8,931 bases of DNA from SYFY01 sp043719475 (GCA_043719475.1 JAYSTS010000411.1:1-8931), one strand, 5' to 3'; shown: positions 1-6,521, counted from the stretch's first letter. Program-made: numbers and translations. Notes: generated by a model not told the origin, from the sequence alone.

Positions 1-21
1 CGCAGGTGTAGCGACCGGGTT

Positions 22-2988
22 TTACATGCCCGCACTCACACGCAGGAACCAGACCCGACCACGCATATCGTGCAAGGTGCCGTCATATGCGGTGTTGACC
101 GGAATCCATGGTGGTTCCTCGTCCAACACGTTTTTCACACCGATTGACACTTCGCTGCTCGAAAGAAGTGAATTCTCCCCAAAGCTGTAGGAGTACTGCA
201 GATCCACCGTGGTCATGCTCTTGATGTCGCGGGTAAAGAAGTCATCGCTCGTTTTTTGACCATGCACCAGACGCACAGTTTCACGCCAGAAGCGAGCCGC
301 TCCGGCACGTGGATCGGTCAAGAGATCAACACCATAGTCGAGCGAATCAACGTACTGCACCAACATGAACGCCCTGTGGTTATCCATGCTCCAGCTCAAC
401 GTCCCGTTGACCTTCCACTCCGGTAGCGGCCTTGCGACCGGCGCAAACTCGTTGTACTGGCCAACTGCGTCGAACGTCACCCCTCCCGATTTGACGTCGT
501 AGGTCTTGGCCCATGCCGCCTGTACACCAACCCGGAACATGCCGTAGTCCGTATCGAAGCGATACGAGGTGGTGATGTCGATTCCGTCGATCTTTGCGCT
601 TTCCGCATTCTCGAAGTCCGGCAGGATACGAAGCAGCAGGCCATCCGCATTGCGAATGACCTGACGACGGTTACCAACGCCCGCGTTTATTGCCTGCACC
701 AGTGTCTGCCCGCCGGCGATCGCCGCTCGCAGTGCAGTATTGTCGGCTAGCAAAATTCCGGCCGACGCCTGACGCGAGATAATGTCGGTGTAGTCATAGC
801 GATAGTAGTCAACATCCACCGAGAGACCTTCAAGGAAACCATCGGATGGTGCCCAGGAGAAGCCCACGTTGTAGGTATCAACCGACTCGGGTTTCAGATT
901 TGCGTTGCCGTTGCTAATCGACGCCCGGAATGCGGAATCGCCCAGAACATCCGTTTGATTTGCGACTGTCGTCAATGAACCGAAGAGCTGCTGCATCGAG
1001 GCGACACGGAATGACGTACCCACCGACGCTCTGACGGACACGGCGTCAAGCGGTTGCCAGAGGATCGTGAGTTTGGGATCGATCGTGTCGGTTCCCAGCT
1101 CTTTGAAGTCTTCGTAGCGCAATGCCAGGTTGACCTCCAGATTTTCCAGTACTGGCACGCCAAGTTCCGCGAAAATCGCATTGGTCGTCAATCTGCCCTC
1201 CCAGTCATTCGCCCCGAACGCAAAGTCCAGGTTGTTTGACTGCAGCGACGTATCGACAACCAGCGCACCCTTGTCGGAACGACGCTGGTAACCCACTGCC
1301 AATCCAACCGTACGGCCATTGAGCTCAAAGAGTTCGCCACTGGCGACGACATCGGTAACAGTTTGCGAGTAACTGCCGGTAGAGTTGGCTCGACCAGAAA
1401 GCCACGAGTACAACTCAGCCGGGTTGACTAGCGTCAGATTGTCTTGCCGTCCGCCAGCGCGATTGAAAAAGCTGTTGCCAAACGGATTGAAGAAGTAACA
1501 CTTGCCAGCGCCGAAGTTCCCGCCGGACGCCGCATAAGCAAGATTGCCTTCACCCCTGGTGCCTGTAATAGGATTACAGCTCGGCCCGCCAAGGCCATTG
1601 ATCGCCAGCTGCATCTGCGCTGACTGCGTGTCCTGTACCTGCGTGATCGACGAGTCATTCTCCGACTTGGTCAGCGACGTGTCCAGAGTCCACTCTCGAC
1701 CGCCAAGTTCGAAGTCCCACACCGCACCAACATTGAGTCGTTGGTCCGAGTAGTTGCTCTTGGTGAACGTGTCGAGCGGCCTATCCGCCTTTGGCGTAAA
1801 GCGCGTGCCACCGAGCAGCCTGGTGAGGTTATTCACGGAAATCGGTTCAATACCCCGGCGGAAAGCATCCTCGATCGCACCGAAGTGCGTTACAGCAATC
1901 GGCAGGGAAGGTGCGTTCGGATTCAAGGAATTCAATCGATCGAACTCGGAATCGTTTGCTGCAAACTCGAAGTAGGCTTCAAAGCTGTCGGTCACGTCGT
2001 AATGGCCAGTGACGTGGAACTTGGTCAGCTGTTCGGATGCCTGCAGGGCAAAAAACGAACCAAAATCGTAGGCGCATATGTTGTTGCCAAACACCGGGCC
2101 GATTGGGCCACCCTCTTCCAGTGCGGCAGCCCGTTCGCAGTCCACATCGGCCTGGCCGAACGAGGTCCCCTGAGCATTACGCGGGTAGCGGCCACCGGCT
2201 ACTGGTTGACCCGGATTGAGCCCGTGTGCAGCCCAGCGAATCGTCTGGCCACCACGGGGTACCAGGCGTCCTGGCTGACCGGTTGACGACACACTCGAAC
2301 CACCGAAGCGGTCATACCGGTCAGCGATATTGATTTCTCCACGATCCATAAAGGATGCGGAGGCAACGAGACCACCCCGATCTCCCTGGATCCCGAGCAT
2401 CGCTTCCACCTGATGCACACTGCCTTCGCCAGTCGCTTCGTCCGTGGTGAACTCATAGTTCATGTCCATCCCTTCGAAGTCCTTCTTCGTCAGGAAGTTC
2501 ACGACACCTGCGATCGCGTCGGAGCCATACAGCGCTGACGAGCCGTCCTTGACGATCTCGATGCGATCAATTGCGATATTGGGAAGCAGGCCATTGATAT
2601 TGACCGAGGCATCGCCGGAAGGCCCATAAAACGATGGTGCCTGACGTTTGCCATTGACCAGGGGCAAGGTCGCGCCTTGACCAAGATTGCGCAGGTTGAT
2701 CGAAGTACGTCCATCCGCGCCTTCACCCTGGAAAGTAGCAGCGCGTGTCTGACTGCCCGACTGCCAGGGTAGCGTAGCAACAATTTCGGCCACATCCGGT
2801 GCGCCAAGGTCTTCAATATCGGCCGATGTCACCACCGACAGCGGCGATGGTGAGTCCGCGGCGGAACGTTTGAGAAACGACCCGGTCACGACCACTTCTT
2901 CGATTGTTTTATCTTCCTCCGCAGCATTAACAGCAGGCCACGACATGACCATGCACGCACCGAAAAGTGCGTAGCGAAACGTTTTCAA
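22..2988 (-). CDS. TonB-dependent outer-membrane receptor
   Basis: Predicted outer-membrane beta-barrel that imports a scarce ligand using energy from TonB-ExbB-ExbD. Residues 1-22 form a signal peptide ending VNA-A. A TonB-box-like stretch (EEVVVTGS, about 30-37) follows, then a plug domain (about 45-170) with the typical signatures INLRNLGQGATLPLVNGKR and IVKDGSSALYGSDAIAGVVNF. The remaining 800 or so residues are the barrel, with conserved late motifs such as VRASVGTSFR, LKPESVDTYNVG and GVKNVLDEEPPW. At 988 residues it is a large member of the family. Two putative extracellular loops each carry a cysteine pair, probably disulfides. The protein ends SAGM rather than with the usual terminal aromatic residue. 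The start is TTG, supported by a strong ribosome binding site. It lies 99 bases after the gene at 3088-3660 on the same strand. The family is certain; the ligand (siderophore, sugar or other organic compound) is not readable. Confidence 0.96.
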   Translation of the reverse strand: MKTFRYALFGACMVMSWPAVNAAEEDKTIEEVVVTGSFLKRSAADSPSPLSVVTSADIEDLGAPDVAEIVATLPWQSGSQTRAATFQGEGADGRTSINLRNLGQGATLPLVNGKRQAPSFYGPSGDASVNINGLLPNIAIDRIEIVKDGSSALYGSDAIAGVVNFLTKKDFEGMDMNYEFTTDEATGEGSVHQVEAMLGIQGDRGGLVASASFMDRGEINIADRYDRFGGSSVSSTGQPGRLVPRGGQTIRWAAHGLNPGQPVAGGRYPRNAQGTSFGQADVDCERAAALEEGGPIGPVFGNNICAYDFGSFFALQASEQLTKFHVTGHYDVTDSFEAYFEFAANDSEFDRLNSLNPNAPSLPIAVTHFGAIEDAFRRGIEPISVNNLTRLLGGTRFTPKADRPLDTFTKSNYSDQRLNVGAVWDFELGGREWTLDTSLTKSENDSSITQVQDTQSAQMQLAINGLGGPSCNPITGTRGEGNLAYAASGGNFGAGKCYFFNPFGNSFFNRAGGRQDNLTLVNPAELYSWLSGRANSTGSYSQTVTDVVASGELFELNGRTVGLAVGYQRRSDKGALVVDTSLQSNNLDFAFGANDWEGRLTTNAIFAELGVPVLENLEVNLALRYEDFKELGTDTIDPKLTILWQPLDAVSVRASVGTSFRVASMQQLFGSLTTVANQTDVLGDSAFRASISNGNANLKPESVDTYNVGFSWAPSDGFLEGLSVDVDYYRYDYTDIISRQASAGILLADNTALRAAIAGGQTLVQAINAGVGNRRQVIRNADGLLLRILPDFENAESAKIDGIDITTSYRFDTDYGMFRVGVQAAWAKTYDVKSGGVTFDAVGQYNEFAPVARPLPEWKVNGTLSWSMDNHRAFMLVQYVDSLDYGVDLLTDPRAGAARFWRETVRLVHGQKTSDDFFTRDIKSMTTVDLQYSYSFGENSLLSSSEVSIGVKNVLDEEPPWIPVNTAYDGTLHDMRGRVWFLRVSAGM

Positions 2989-2996
2989 TGTCCTCT

Positions 2997-3001
2997 CTCC
3001 T
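2997..3001 (-). promoter_or_regulatory. Ribosome binding site fixing a TTG start
   Basis: On the minus strand a purine-rich run contains AGGAG eight bases before the TTG at 2988-2986. The codon after it opens a good signal peptide (MKTFRYALFGACMV). No ATG lies upstream in frame at a sensible distance, so TTG is the likely initiator of the receptor. Confidence 0.7.
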
Positions 3002-3019
3002 CTCTCTTGTTTCCTCCCG

Positions 3020-3070
3020 GAGCCGGACTAACCGTCCGACTCATTTCTTTCGACGTCGCGTTACCGCGAC
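3020..3070 (-). other. Two hairpins in the receptor leader
   Basis: The 99-base gap between the exported-protein gene and the TonB receptor holds two inverted repeats. The first has perfect 6-base arms, GTCGCG and CGCGAC (3055-3060 and 3065-3070), with loop GTAA when read on the minus strand. The second has 9-base arms with one mismatch (3020-3028 and 3034-3042) around a 5-base loop. Neither is followed by a T-run in the leftward direction. The second is followed by ATTTCTTT on the plus strand, where no gene ends. They could be an attenuator, an mRNA-stability element or a processing site. Function is inferred from position only. Confidence 0.45.
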
Positions 3071-3087
3071 TCCCGAAGGTCAATAGA

Positions 3088-3660
3088 TCATTTGATTCGA
3101 CGAACTCTGGTAATGGTGCCGCTTTCAGAAGTCATGAAATAACCACCGAGAGTGCCGGATTTGATGGTCACCTTGTCTCCCGTGTGGAAAGTATCGATAG
3201 ATCGTGGAACGTTCTGCAGCCAGACCTGATCATTGGCCAGCAGGAAGATCATGTTCTGCGACTCGCGCCGACGCAGCGCCGAGATGGACGATGTGATGAC
3301 AGTGGCATCACGCCGATTGAAAAAACTGTCCGTCCCCCAGCCACTATCCGTTTCGGACTTTGCGGATTTCTCCACTTGAGTAGCAGTGGATACTTCGGCC
3401 TGCACTGGCGGGGATGAGGACGTCTCAGCTGGCTCTGTTAATGGTGGAGGCGGCGTCGAGGTTGCCCGGGTTAGCGGGATCGCTTCTTCGTCGAGTTCGG
3501 GGTCGAGTTCGGTCGCGGCCTTTGCCTCAGCTTCCGGCGGGAACAGCTGGTCGTAACATTCCAGCCGTTTCGCCCGATCATCAATAAAGGCACAAGAGTC
3601 AGCACTGACGGTTTTGCCAGCGAAAAACAATGAAAGCAGCGCGATAACAAGCGGATACAC
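3088..3660 (-). CDS. Exported protein with CYD motif and Pro-rich linker
   Basis: Uncharacterised 190-residue protein, predicted to be exported to the periplasm or cell envelope. Residues 1-20 are a signal peptide (hydrophobic core VIALLSLFFAG, cleavage after VSA). The mature N-terminus carries C23 and then KRLECYDQLF with C35. This C..x(11)..CYD pattern is seen at the start of many proteobacterial envelope proteins, and the two cysteines may pair. Residues about 60-105 are a low-complexity linker rich in Pro, Thr, Ser and acidic residues. The C-terminal part (about 122-190) has the pattern LLANDQVWLQN ... GDKVTIKSGTLGGYFMTSESG ... VRRIK, which I recognise from gammaproteobacterial proteins of unknown function. 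The start is GTG, with GGGAG eight bases upstream. A possible promoter lies at 3695-3724. It may be co-transcribed with the receptor gene 99 bases downstream. No function can be assigned. Confidence 0.85.
   Translation of the reverse strand: MYPLVIALLSLFFAGKTVSADSCAFIDDRAKRLECYDQLFPPEAEAKAATELDPELDEEAIPLTRATSTPPPPLTEPAETSSSPPVQAEVSTATQVEKSAKSETDSGWGTDSFFNRRDATVITSSISALRRRESQNMIFLLANDQVWLQNVPRSIDTFHTGDKVTIKSGTLGGYFMTSESGTITRVRRIK
3490..3512. repeat. Short tandem repeat inside a coding region
   Basis: GTCGAGTTCGG occurs twice, at 3490-3500 and 3502-3512, with a 12-base period. On the minus strand it encodes the duplicated peptide ELDP-ELDE at the start of the acidic linker of the exported protein. 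This is a small in-frame duplication within a flexible segment. Confidence 0.6.
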
Positions 3661-3694
3661 CTACTTCTCTCCCGGTTAGTAGATGGCTGAACCG

Positions 3695-3724
3695 AGAGTA
3701 CCCCCGAAAAATGTGGGCTGTCAA
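3695..3724 (-). promoter_or_regulatory. Candidate sigma-70 promoter of the exported protein
   Basis: Read on the minus strand, a perfect -35 box TTGACA (3724-3719) is followed after 18 bases by TACTCT (3700-3695), a weak -10 with three matches to TATAAT. Transcription would begin near 3688, about 28 bases before the GTG start and just ahead of its ribosome binding site. The geometry is good, but the -10 is poor, so an activator or a different sigma factor is possible. Confidence 0.45.
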
Positions 3725-3756
3725 TTAATCAGTTTGATCGTGTGCCTCACACCGAC

Positions 3757-3783
3757 AAAACCAGCACCGGCAATCAGCGTTGG
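3757..3783 (-). terminator. Possible weak terminator after the SnoaL-like gene
   Basis: On the minus strand, 16 bases past the stop codon, CCAACGC (3783-3777) can pair with GTGCTGG (3767-3761) with one mismatch and one G-T pair around a 9-base loop. TTTT (3760-3757) follows directly. The stem is imperfect, so this is a tentative intrinsic terminator. It would separate the SnoaL-like gene from the promoter candidate at 3695-3724. Confidence 0.3.
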
Positions 3784-3798
3784 CGCCTGCCACCAGCT

Positions 3799-4185
3799 TC
3801 AGCCCTTTGGCGGCTGACCACCCGTGTGGGCGTAGGTCTTGTTGGTGATCTGCCAACGACCTTCGATTCGAGCCACCGAGAAGTAATCGACGAAGTCACA
3901 GCCCATGTAGTCGGTCTCTGCCAGCACAGCCACCCCGGCATCCCCGGTGATGTCGATCGAGCGCACGATCGCTTGGTAGTTTGGGCCGGCCATACCGGGC
4001 TGTTTCGCCACCATGTCGAAAAACGCCGCGATGGGGACATAGGTATCCAAGGTGCCAATGTGGCCCATCATGTGGGCATCTTTATGAAACGCGCTGCGTA
4101 ACTTCGCGACATCACCGTTGGAACCGTCGATATAAAGCTGGATGACTGCTCGTACGTCCGCAAGATCCTGCAGATAGTTCGCCAT
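3799..4185 (-). CDS. SnoaL/NTF2-like (lumazine-binding-type) protein
   Basis: Small cytoplasmic protein of 128 residues with the alpha+beta cone fold of the NTF2-like superfamily. The helical start (LADVRAVIQLYIDGSNGDVAKLRSAFHKDAHMMGH), a middle segment (VPIAAFFDMVAKQPG) and a C-terminal strand pair (DYFSVARIEGRWQITNKTYAHTGG) match the pattern of the putative lumazine-binding/SnoaL-like group. Members act as cyclases, isomerases or dehydratases on hydrophobic substrates, or as ligand-binding proteins; the reaction cannot be told from sequence. No signal peptide is visible. The start is ATG with AGGAG about 10 bases upstream, a little far. The gene stands alone between two intergenic gaps (257 bases before, 138 after) on the same strand as the dehydrogenase. 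Such proteins often accompany catabolic genes, which fits the context. Confidence 0.85.
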   Translation of the reverse strand: MANYLQDLADVRAVIQLYIDGSNGDVAKLRSAFHKDAHMMGHIGTLDTYVPIAAFFDMVAKQPGMAGPNYQAIVRSIDITGDAGVAVLAETDYMGCDFVDYFSVARIEGRWQITNKTYAHTGGQPPKG

Positions 4186-4201
4186 GACTGATCTTCTCCT
4201 C

Positions 4202-4230
4202 AGTTGATTTAAGTTGATTTAACTTTGATT
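4202..4230. repeat. Tandem decamer repeat upstream of the SnoaL-like gene
   Basis: Two perfect adjacent copies of AGTTGATTTA (4202-4211 and 4212-4221) are followed by a degenerate third, ACTTTGATT (4222-4230). The period is 10 bases, about one helical turn, in an AT-rich patch unlike its surroundings. It sits directly before the ribosome binding site of the SnoaL-like gene. On the minus strand it overlaps a weak promoter-like pair, TTGTCG (4236-4231) and TTAAAT (4212-4207), with 18-base spacing. It could be an operator that binds a regulator on one face of the helix, or simply the promoter's AT-rich core. Confidence 0.55.
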
Positions 4231-4349
4231 CGACAATAATCGGTAAAGCTGCAGACGCACAACCCATCGCGTCGTCGGGCAGCCCTCTCCGCTGCAGAAG
4301 CGGTCCCGCACCGCAACCACCTGTGCGGATTTTCGGCATGGACCGTTAC

Positions 4350-4372
4350 AAAAATCGCGATCAGGAGATCGC
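4350..4372 (-). terminator. Candidate intrinsic terminator of the dehydrogenase gene
   Basis: On the minus strand, GCGATC-TCCT-GATCGC (4372-4357) forms a perfect 6-base-pair hairpin followed by GA and then TTTTT (4354-4350). It lies about 70 bases past the dehydrogenase stop codon and coincides with one of the two REP-like repeats. The short stem suggests moderate strength. The second repeat, closer to the stop, has no T-run. Confidence 0.5.
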
Positions 4373-4375
4373 TCC
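4355..4375. repeat. REP-like palindromic element, copy 1
   Basis: A 21-base unit, TCGCGATCAGGAGATC followed by GCTCC, contains the perfect inverted repeat GCGATC/GATCGC around AGGA. With the adjoining CACA, its minus strand reads TGTGGGAGCGATC..., which resembles the REP elements (TGTGGGAGCG...CTCGCGA type) of Pseudomonas and related gammaproteobacteria. An alternative hairpin GGAG-ATCG-CTCC overlaps the first. An identical copy lies 44 bases further on in the same orientation. Confidence 0.7.
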
Positions 4376-4398
4376 CACAAAGTCACGCAACCAACGAT

Positions 4399-4419
4399 TC
4401 GCGATCAGGAGATCGCTCC
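4399..4419. repeat. REP-like palindromic element, copy 2
   Basis: Identical over 21 bases to the unit at 4355-4375 and in the same orientation; the inverted repeat is at 4401-4416. Similarity stops where copy 1 continues with CACAA and this copy continues with GAAGC. It ends 23 bases before the dehydrogenase stop codon on the leftward transcript. REP elements of this sort are normally scattered between genes and moved by a RAYT-type transposase encoded elsewhere; none is in this window. Confidence 0.7.
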
Positions 4420-4442
4420 GAAGCTCTGAATAGCCCCGTGCA

Positions 4443-6353
4443 CTACCTTGTCGTAAACACCAGCAGGACGTTGCCTGGCATATGACCAGCAAAGTTGTAA
4501 CCGGAATTCACAAACAGTTCACCGTTGCTCGGCAGCGGTGCAGTGCCACCATCCATCGAGCCACCATGCGCCAACGAGCCGTCGACGGAAACCACACTGG
4601 TGGTGGTATCGATCGCCTTCAGCACTTTACCGGTGACCGCGTCGTGTATGCGCAGAAAACCATCCAGCGCGCCGGCAAATACCAGCTCCGGGGTCGCGGT
4701 GATCGCTGCACCAATACCTGGCGCGCAAAACTCGCGTCCCCGGCACTCATCCTGCATCGGTGTTCGCCACAGCACCTTGCCAGTCTCAAGATCCAGCGCA
4801 TTGAGACCGGGATTGGCAGCCTCAGTATGCTCGCGCGAGTCGTCAGCATCGGAAATCGGCACAAAAATACGATCGCCGCTGACGGCGATGCCGAAGTGTA
4901 TGCCACCATGCAATCCACCACGACCGAGCTTGGTTTTCCACACGAGCTTGCCGCTATTGCGATCAACCGCGTGTACAAAACCACTTTTCTGCGGGCCAAG
5001 AACGTAGTCTTTGCCGCTGCTTGAGCGAGCCAGCACCATGGCGGCACCAAAGTCGAAGTCCGGCCCATTTTCCTTCGGACAGTTGGTCCGGTTGGCAGGC
5101 GAACAGGCGCTGTTCCACGCGTCCCCCGCTGTCGCTTGGTAGATCCACCGAATCACACCGGTGGCCATCTCCATGGCGATGATCGCATCACTGGTATCGG
5201 TTGCCGGCGACGAGTAGTTCTCCCCTGTTCCGACAAACAGCAGCCCACGTTCGACGTCGATGGCAGGGCCGTTCCAGATCGGCGCGCCGGAGGGTCCCAT
5301 GCGCTTCGCATCAACATCGTTGAGACCTTGCTGACGCGCAGGCTCGGACACCGTGAAGGTTTGCCAAACCTTCGCACCAGAACCTGCATCGAGCGCTATC
5401 ACGGAGCCGCGAAACGTACAGCACGCATAGGTGTCCTGCAGCGCCGACACCACTTCCAGCGACGACACCGGTACATAGAGACGATCCTGATACAGCGTTG
5501 GTGTCCCTGTTATCGTCGCGCCAGGGTGATCGTCGGCGTGTACACGCCAGACCAGCTTGCCGGTGAAGGCTTCTATCGCGTACACGTTGCCGAGAAGATC
5601 GCCGAAGTAGAGGAACGGTGGTCGCGCCGATGTCTCTATGGTTTCCTGTTGTTGCGCGGCTGACATCACAATGCCTGTACGCACTTCGGCACTGGCCTGA
5701 AAGGTCCAGCGAACACATCCGGTTTCTCGATCCAGGGCGTACACAGTGCCATCGGCGCCGCCCGTGAACACCGCGCCCGCCGCAAGCAGGGGATGCGAGC
5801 GAGCCCGCTGGGCATTCGGGAACGCAAACGCCCACTTGAGTTTGAGCGTCGGAAGGTCCCGCGTACCAAAACCTGCGCGTTCCGTACTGACCTCACGCAG
5901 GTTGCCATAGCCCGCGCCCCAACTCGGCACTTCAGGCGGCGCATCACGATCGAAGTCCATCCGATCAACAGCACACCACGGCAGCTTCGGTTCAATCTCG
6001 GAGGCGACCAATCTCTGGTTAGTGATGTACTCCGCCACCTGCTGTTTCTGCAGGTCCGTAAGCGCAGCGGCCTGGATTTGCATGACACCACGGGTGAGCG
6101 CGCGATAGATCGAACCCGTGGTCAGGAACTGCAGCATGCGCGGGTTAGGAGCACGAGCCACGCTCTGGTCATGGCAAACCGCGCACGCCTGCTGATAGAG
6201 CGCATGACCTGGTGCATTCGGATCAAAACCACGCAGGCCGAGCCTGGTCATTTTCACATCCTTCGCAGGGTCAGCCTCGACCGCCTGAACGGCTCCTCCC
6301 GGAAACGCGGCCAATAATCCGACCAGCAGCCTCCCCCACATCGATATGCGCAC
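4443..6353 (-). CDS. Cytochrome c-PQQ beta-propeller dehydrogenase, polyvinyl-alcohol dehydrogenase-like
   Basis: Predicted periplasmic quinohaemoprotein that oxidises an alcohol with PQQ and passes electrons through its own haem c. With the GTG start at 6353 it has about 636 residues; the open frame extends upstream to an ATG at 6455. I prefer GTG because GGGGG lies 7 bases before it and a clean signal peptide follows (RISMWGRLLVGLLAAFPGGAVQA). Numbering from there, C57-x-x-C60-H61 (CAVCH) binds haem, with M91 (GVMQIQ) as probable axial ligand. The rest is a PQQ-repeat propeller with motifs such as FTGGADGTVYALDRETGCVRW, LFVGTGENYSSPA and AGDAWNSAC. The adjacent cysteines C311-C312 (ACCTFRGS) recall the vicinal disulfide of quinoprotein alcohol dehydrogenases and the conserved CC of the polyvinyl-alcohol dehydrogenase group. 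That group includes many environmental proteins with unknown substrates, so the exact alcohol is open. Confidence 0.9.
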   Translation of the reverse strand: MRISMWGRLLVGLLAAFPGGAVQAVEADPAKDVKMTRLGLRGFDPNAPGHALYQQACAVCHDQSVARAPNPRMLQFLTTGSIYRALTRGVMQIQAAALTDLQKQQVAEYITNQRLVASEIEPKLPWCAVDRMDFDRDAPPEVPSWGAGYGNLREVSTERAGFGTRDLPTLKLKWAFAFPNAQRARSHPLLAAGAVFTGGADGTVYALDRETGCVRWTFQASAEVRTGIVMSAAQQQETIETSARPPFLYFGDLLGNVYAIEAFTGKLVWRVHADDHPGATITGTPTLYQDRLYVPVSSLEVVSALQDTYACCTFRGSVIALDAGSGAKVWQTFTVSEPARQQGLNDVDAKRMGPSGAPIWNGPAIDVERGLLFVGTGENYSSPATDTSDAIIAMEMATGVIRWIYQATAGDAWNSACSPANRTNCPKENGPDFDFGAAMVLARSSSGKDYVLGPQKSGFVHAVDRNSGKLVWKTKLGRGGLHGGIHFGIAVSGDRIFVPISDADDSREHTEAANPGLNALDLETGKVLWRTPMQDECRGREFCAPGIGAAITATPELVFAGALDGFLRIHDAVTGKVLKAIDTTTSVVSVDGSLAHGGSMDGGTAPLPSNGELFVNSGYNFAGHMPGNVLLVFTTR

Positions 6354-6419
6354 AAACCTACCCCCGCAAGGTTTTTCTGGAGTATCCCATGAGGTACCAG
6401 ACGATCTGAAGCGTGCCCG

Positions 6420-6433
6420 CATGGCGAGCCATG
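6420..6433. promoter_or_regulatory. Palindrome in the divergent control region
   Basis: CATGGC-GA-GCCATG is a perfect inverted repeat with 6-base arms and a 2-base centre. It lies between the divergent dehydrogenase and ligase operons, just downstream of the possible dehydrogenase promoter at 6444-6473. That is where a repressor would sit. It would be coding only if the dehydrogenase began at the upstream ATG. The operator role is inferred from position and symmetry. Confidence 0.35.
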
Positions 6434-6443
6434 GGAAGTTCCT

Positions 6444-6473
6444 ATTACACTCCACCGCTACGATCCGTCTCGA
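6444..6473 (-). promoter_or_regulatory. Weak candidate promoter of the dehydrogenase gene
   Basis: On the minus strand, TCGAGA (6473-6468; four matches to TTGACA) and TGTAAT (6449-6444; five matches to TATAAT) are spaced by 18 bases. Transcription would start near 6437, inside the longest open frame. This would exclude its first ATG at 6455 and favour the GTG at 6353. For the rightward operon I find only a poor -10-like TAGACT (6503-6508) with no convincing -35. Confidence 0.25.
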
Positions 6474-6508
6474 AGTGAGCGGAAGCCGAACAACTGAATT
6501 TTTAGACT

Positions 6509-6514
6509 AGGGAG
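6509..6514 (+). promoter_or_regulatory. Ribosome binding site for a GTG start
   Basis: AGGGAG lies 7 bases before the GTG at 6522 and is the only strong Shine-Dalgarno match near it. It fixes the start of the small four-cysteine protein and of the rightward operon's coding sequence. Confidence 0.75.
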
Positions 6515-6521
6515 TATCGAC

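Noticed and set aside
1741..2286. Open frame of 181 codons on the plus strand opposite the TonB receptor
   Set aside because: It lies entirely antisense to a clear receptor gene, has no recognisable domain and no ribosome binding site; long shadow frames are expected in GC-rich coding DNA.
3740..3752. Small inverted repeat GTGTG-CCT-CACAC
   Set aside because: Five-base arms with no T-run on either side; too weak to call a terminator or operator by itself.
4306..4333. Hairpin CCGCAC/GTGCGG followed by ATTTT on the plus strand
   Set aside because: No plus-strand gene ends upstream of it and the loop is 11 bases, so a terminator role is unsupported.
4112..4339. Minus-strand frame of 75 codons spanning the SnoaL-like start and the upstream gap
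   Set aside because: It overlaps the SnoaL-like gene in another frame and crosses the decamer repeats and promoter-like region; no protein pattern is recognisable.
4355..4419. Possible minimal CRISPR array
   Set aside because: There are only two units, each is strongly palindromic and REP-like, a single 23-base spacer separates them, and no cas gene is present.
5136..6317. Plus-strand open frames of about 175 codons opposite the dehydrogenase gene
   Set aside because: They are antisense shadows of the well-supported PQQ propeller frame, rich in Arg and His as shadows usually are.
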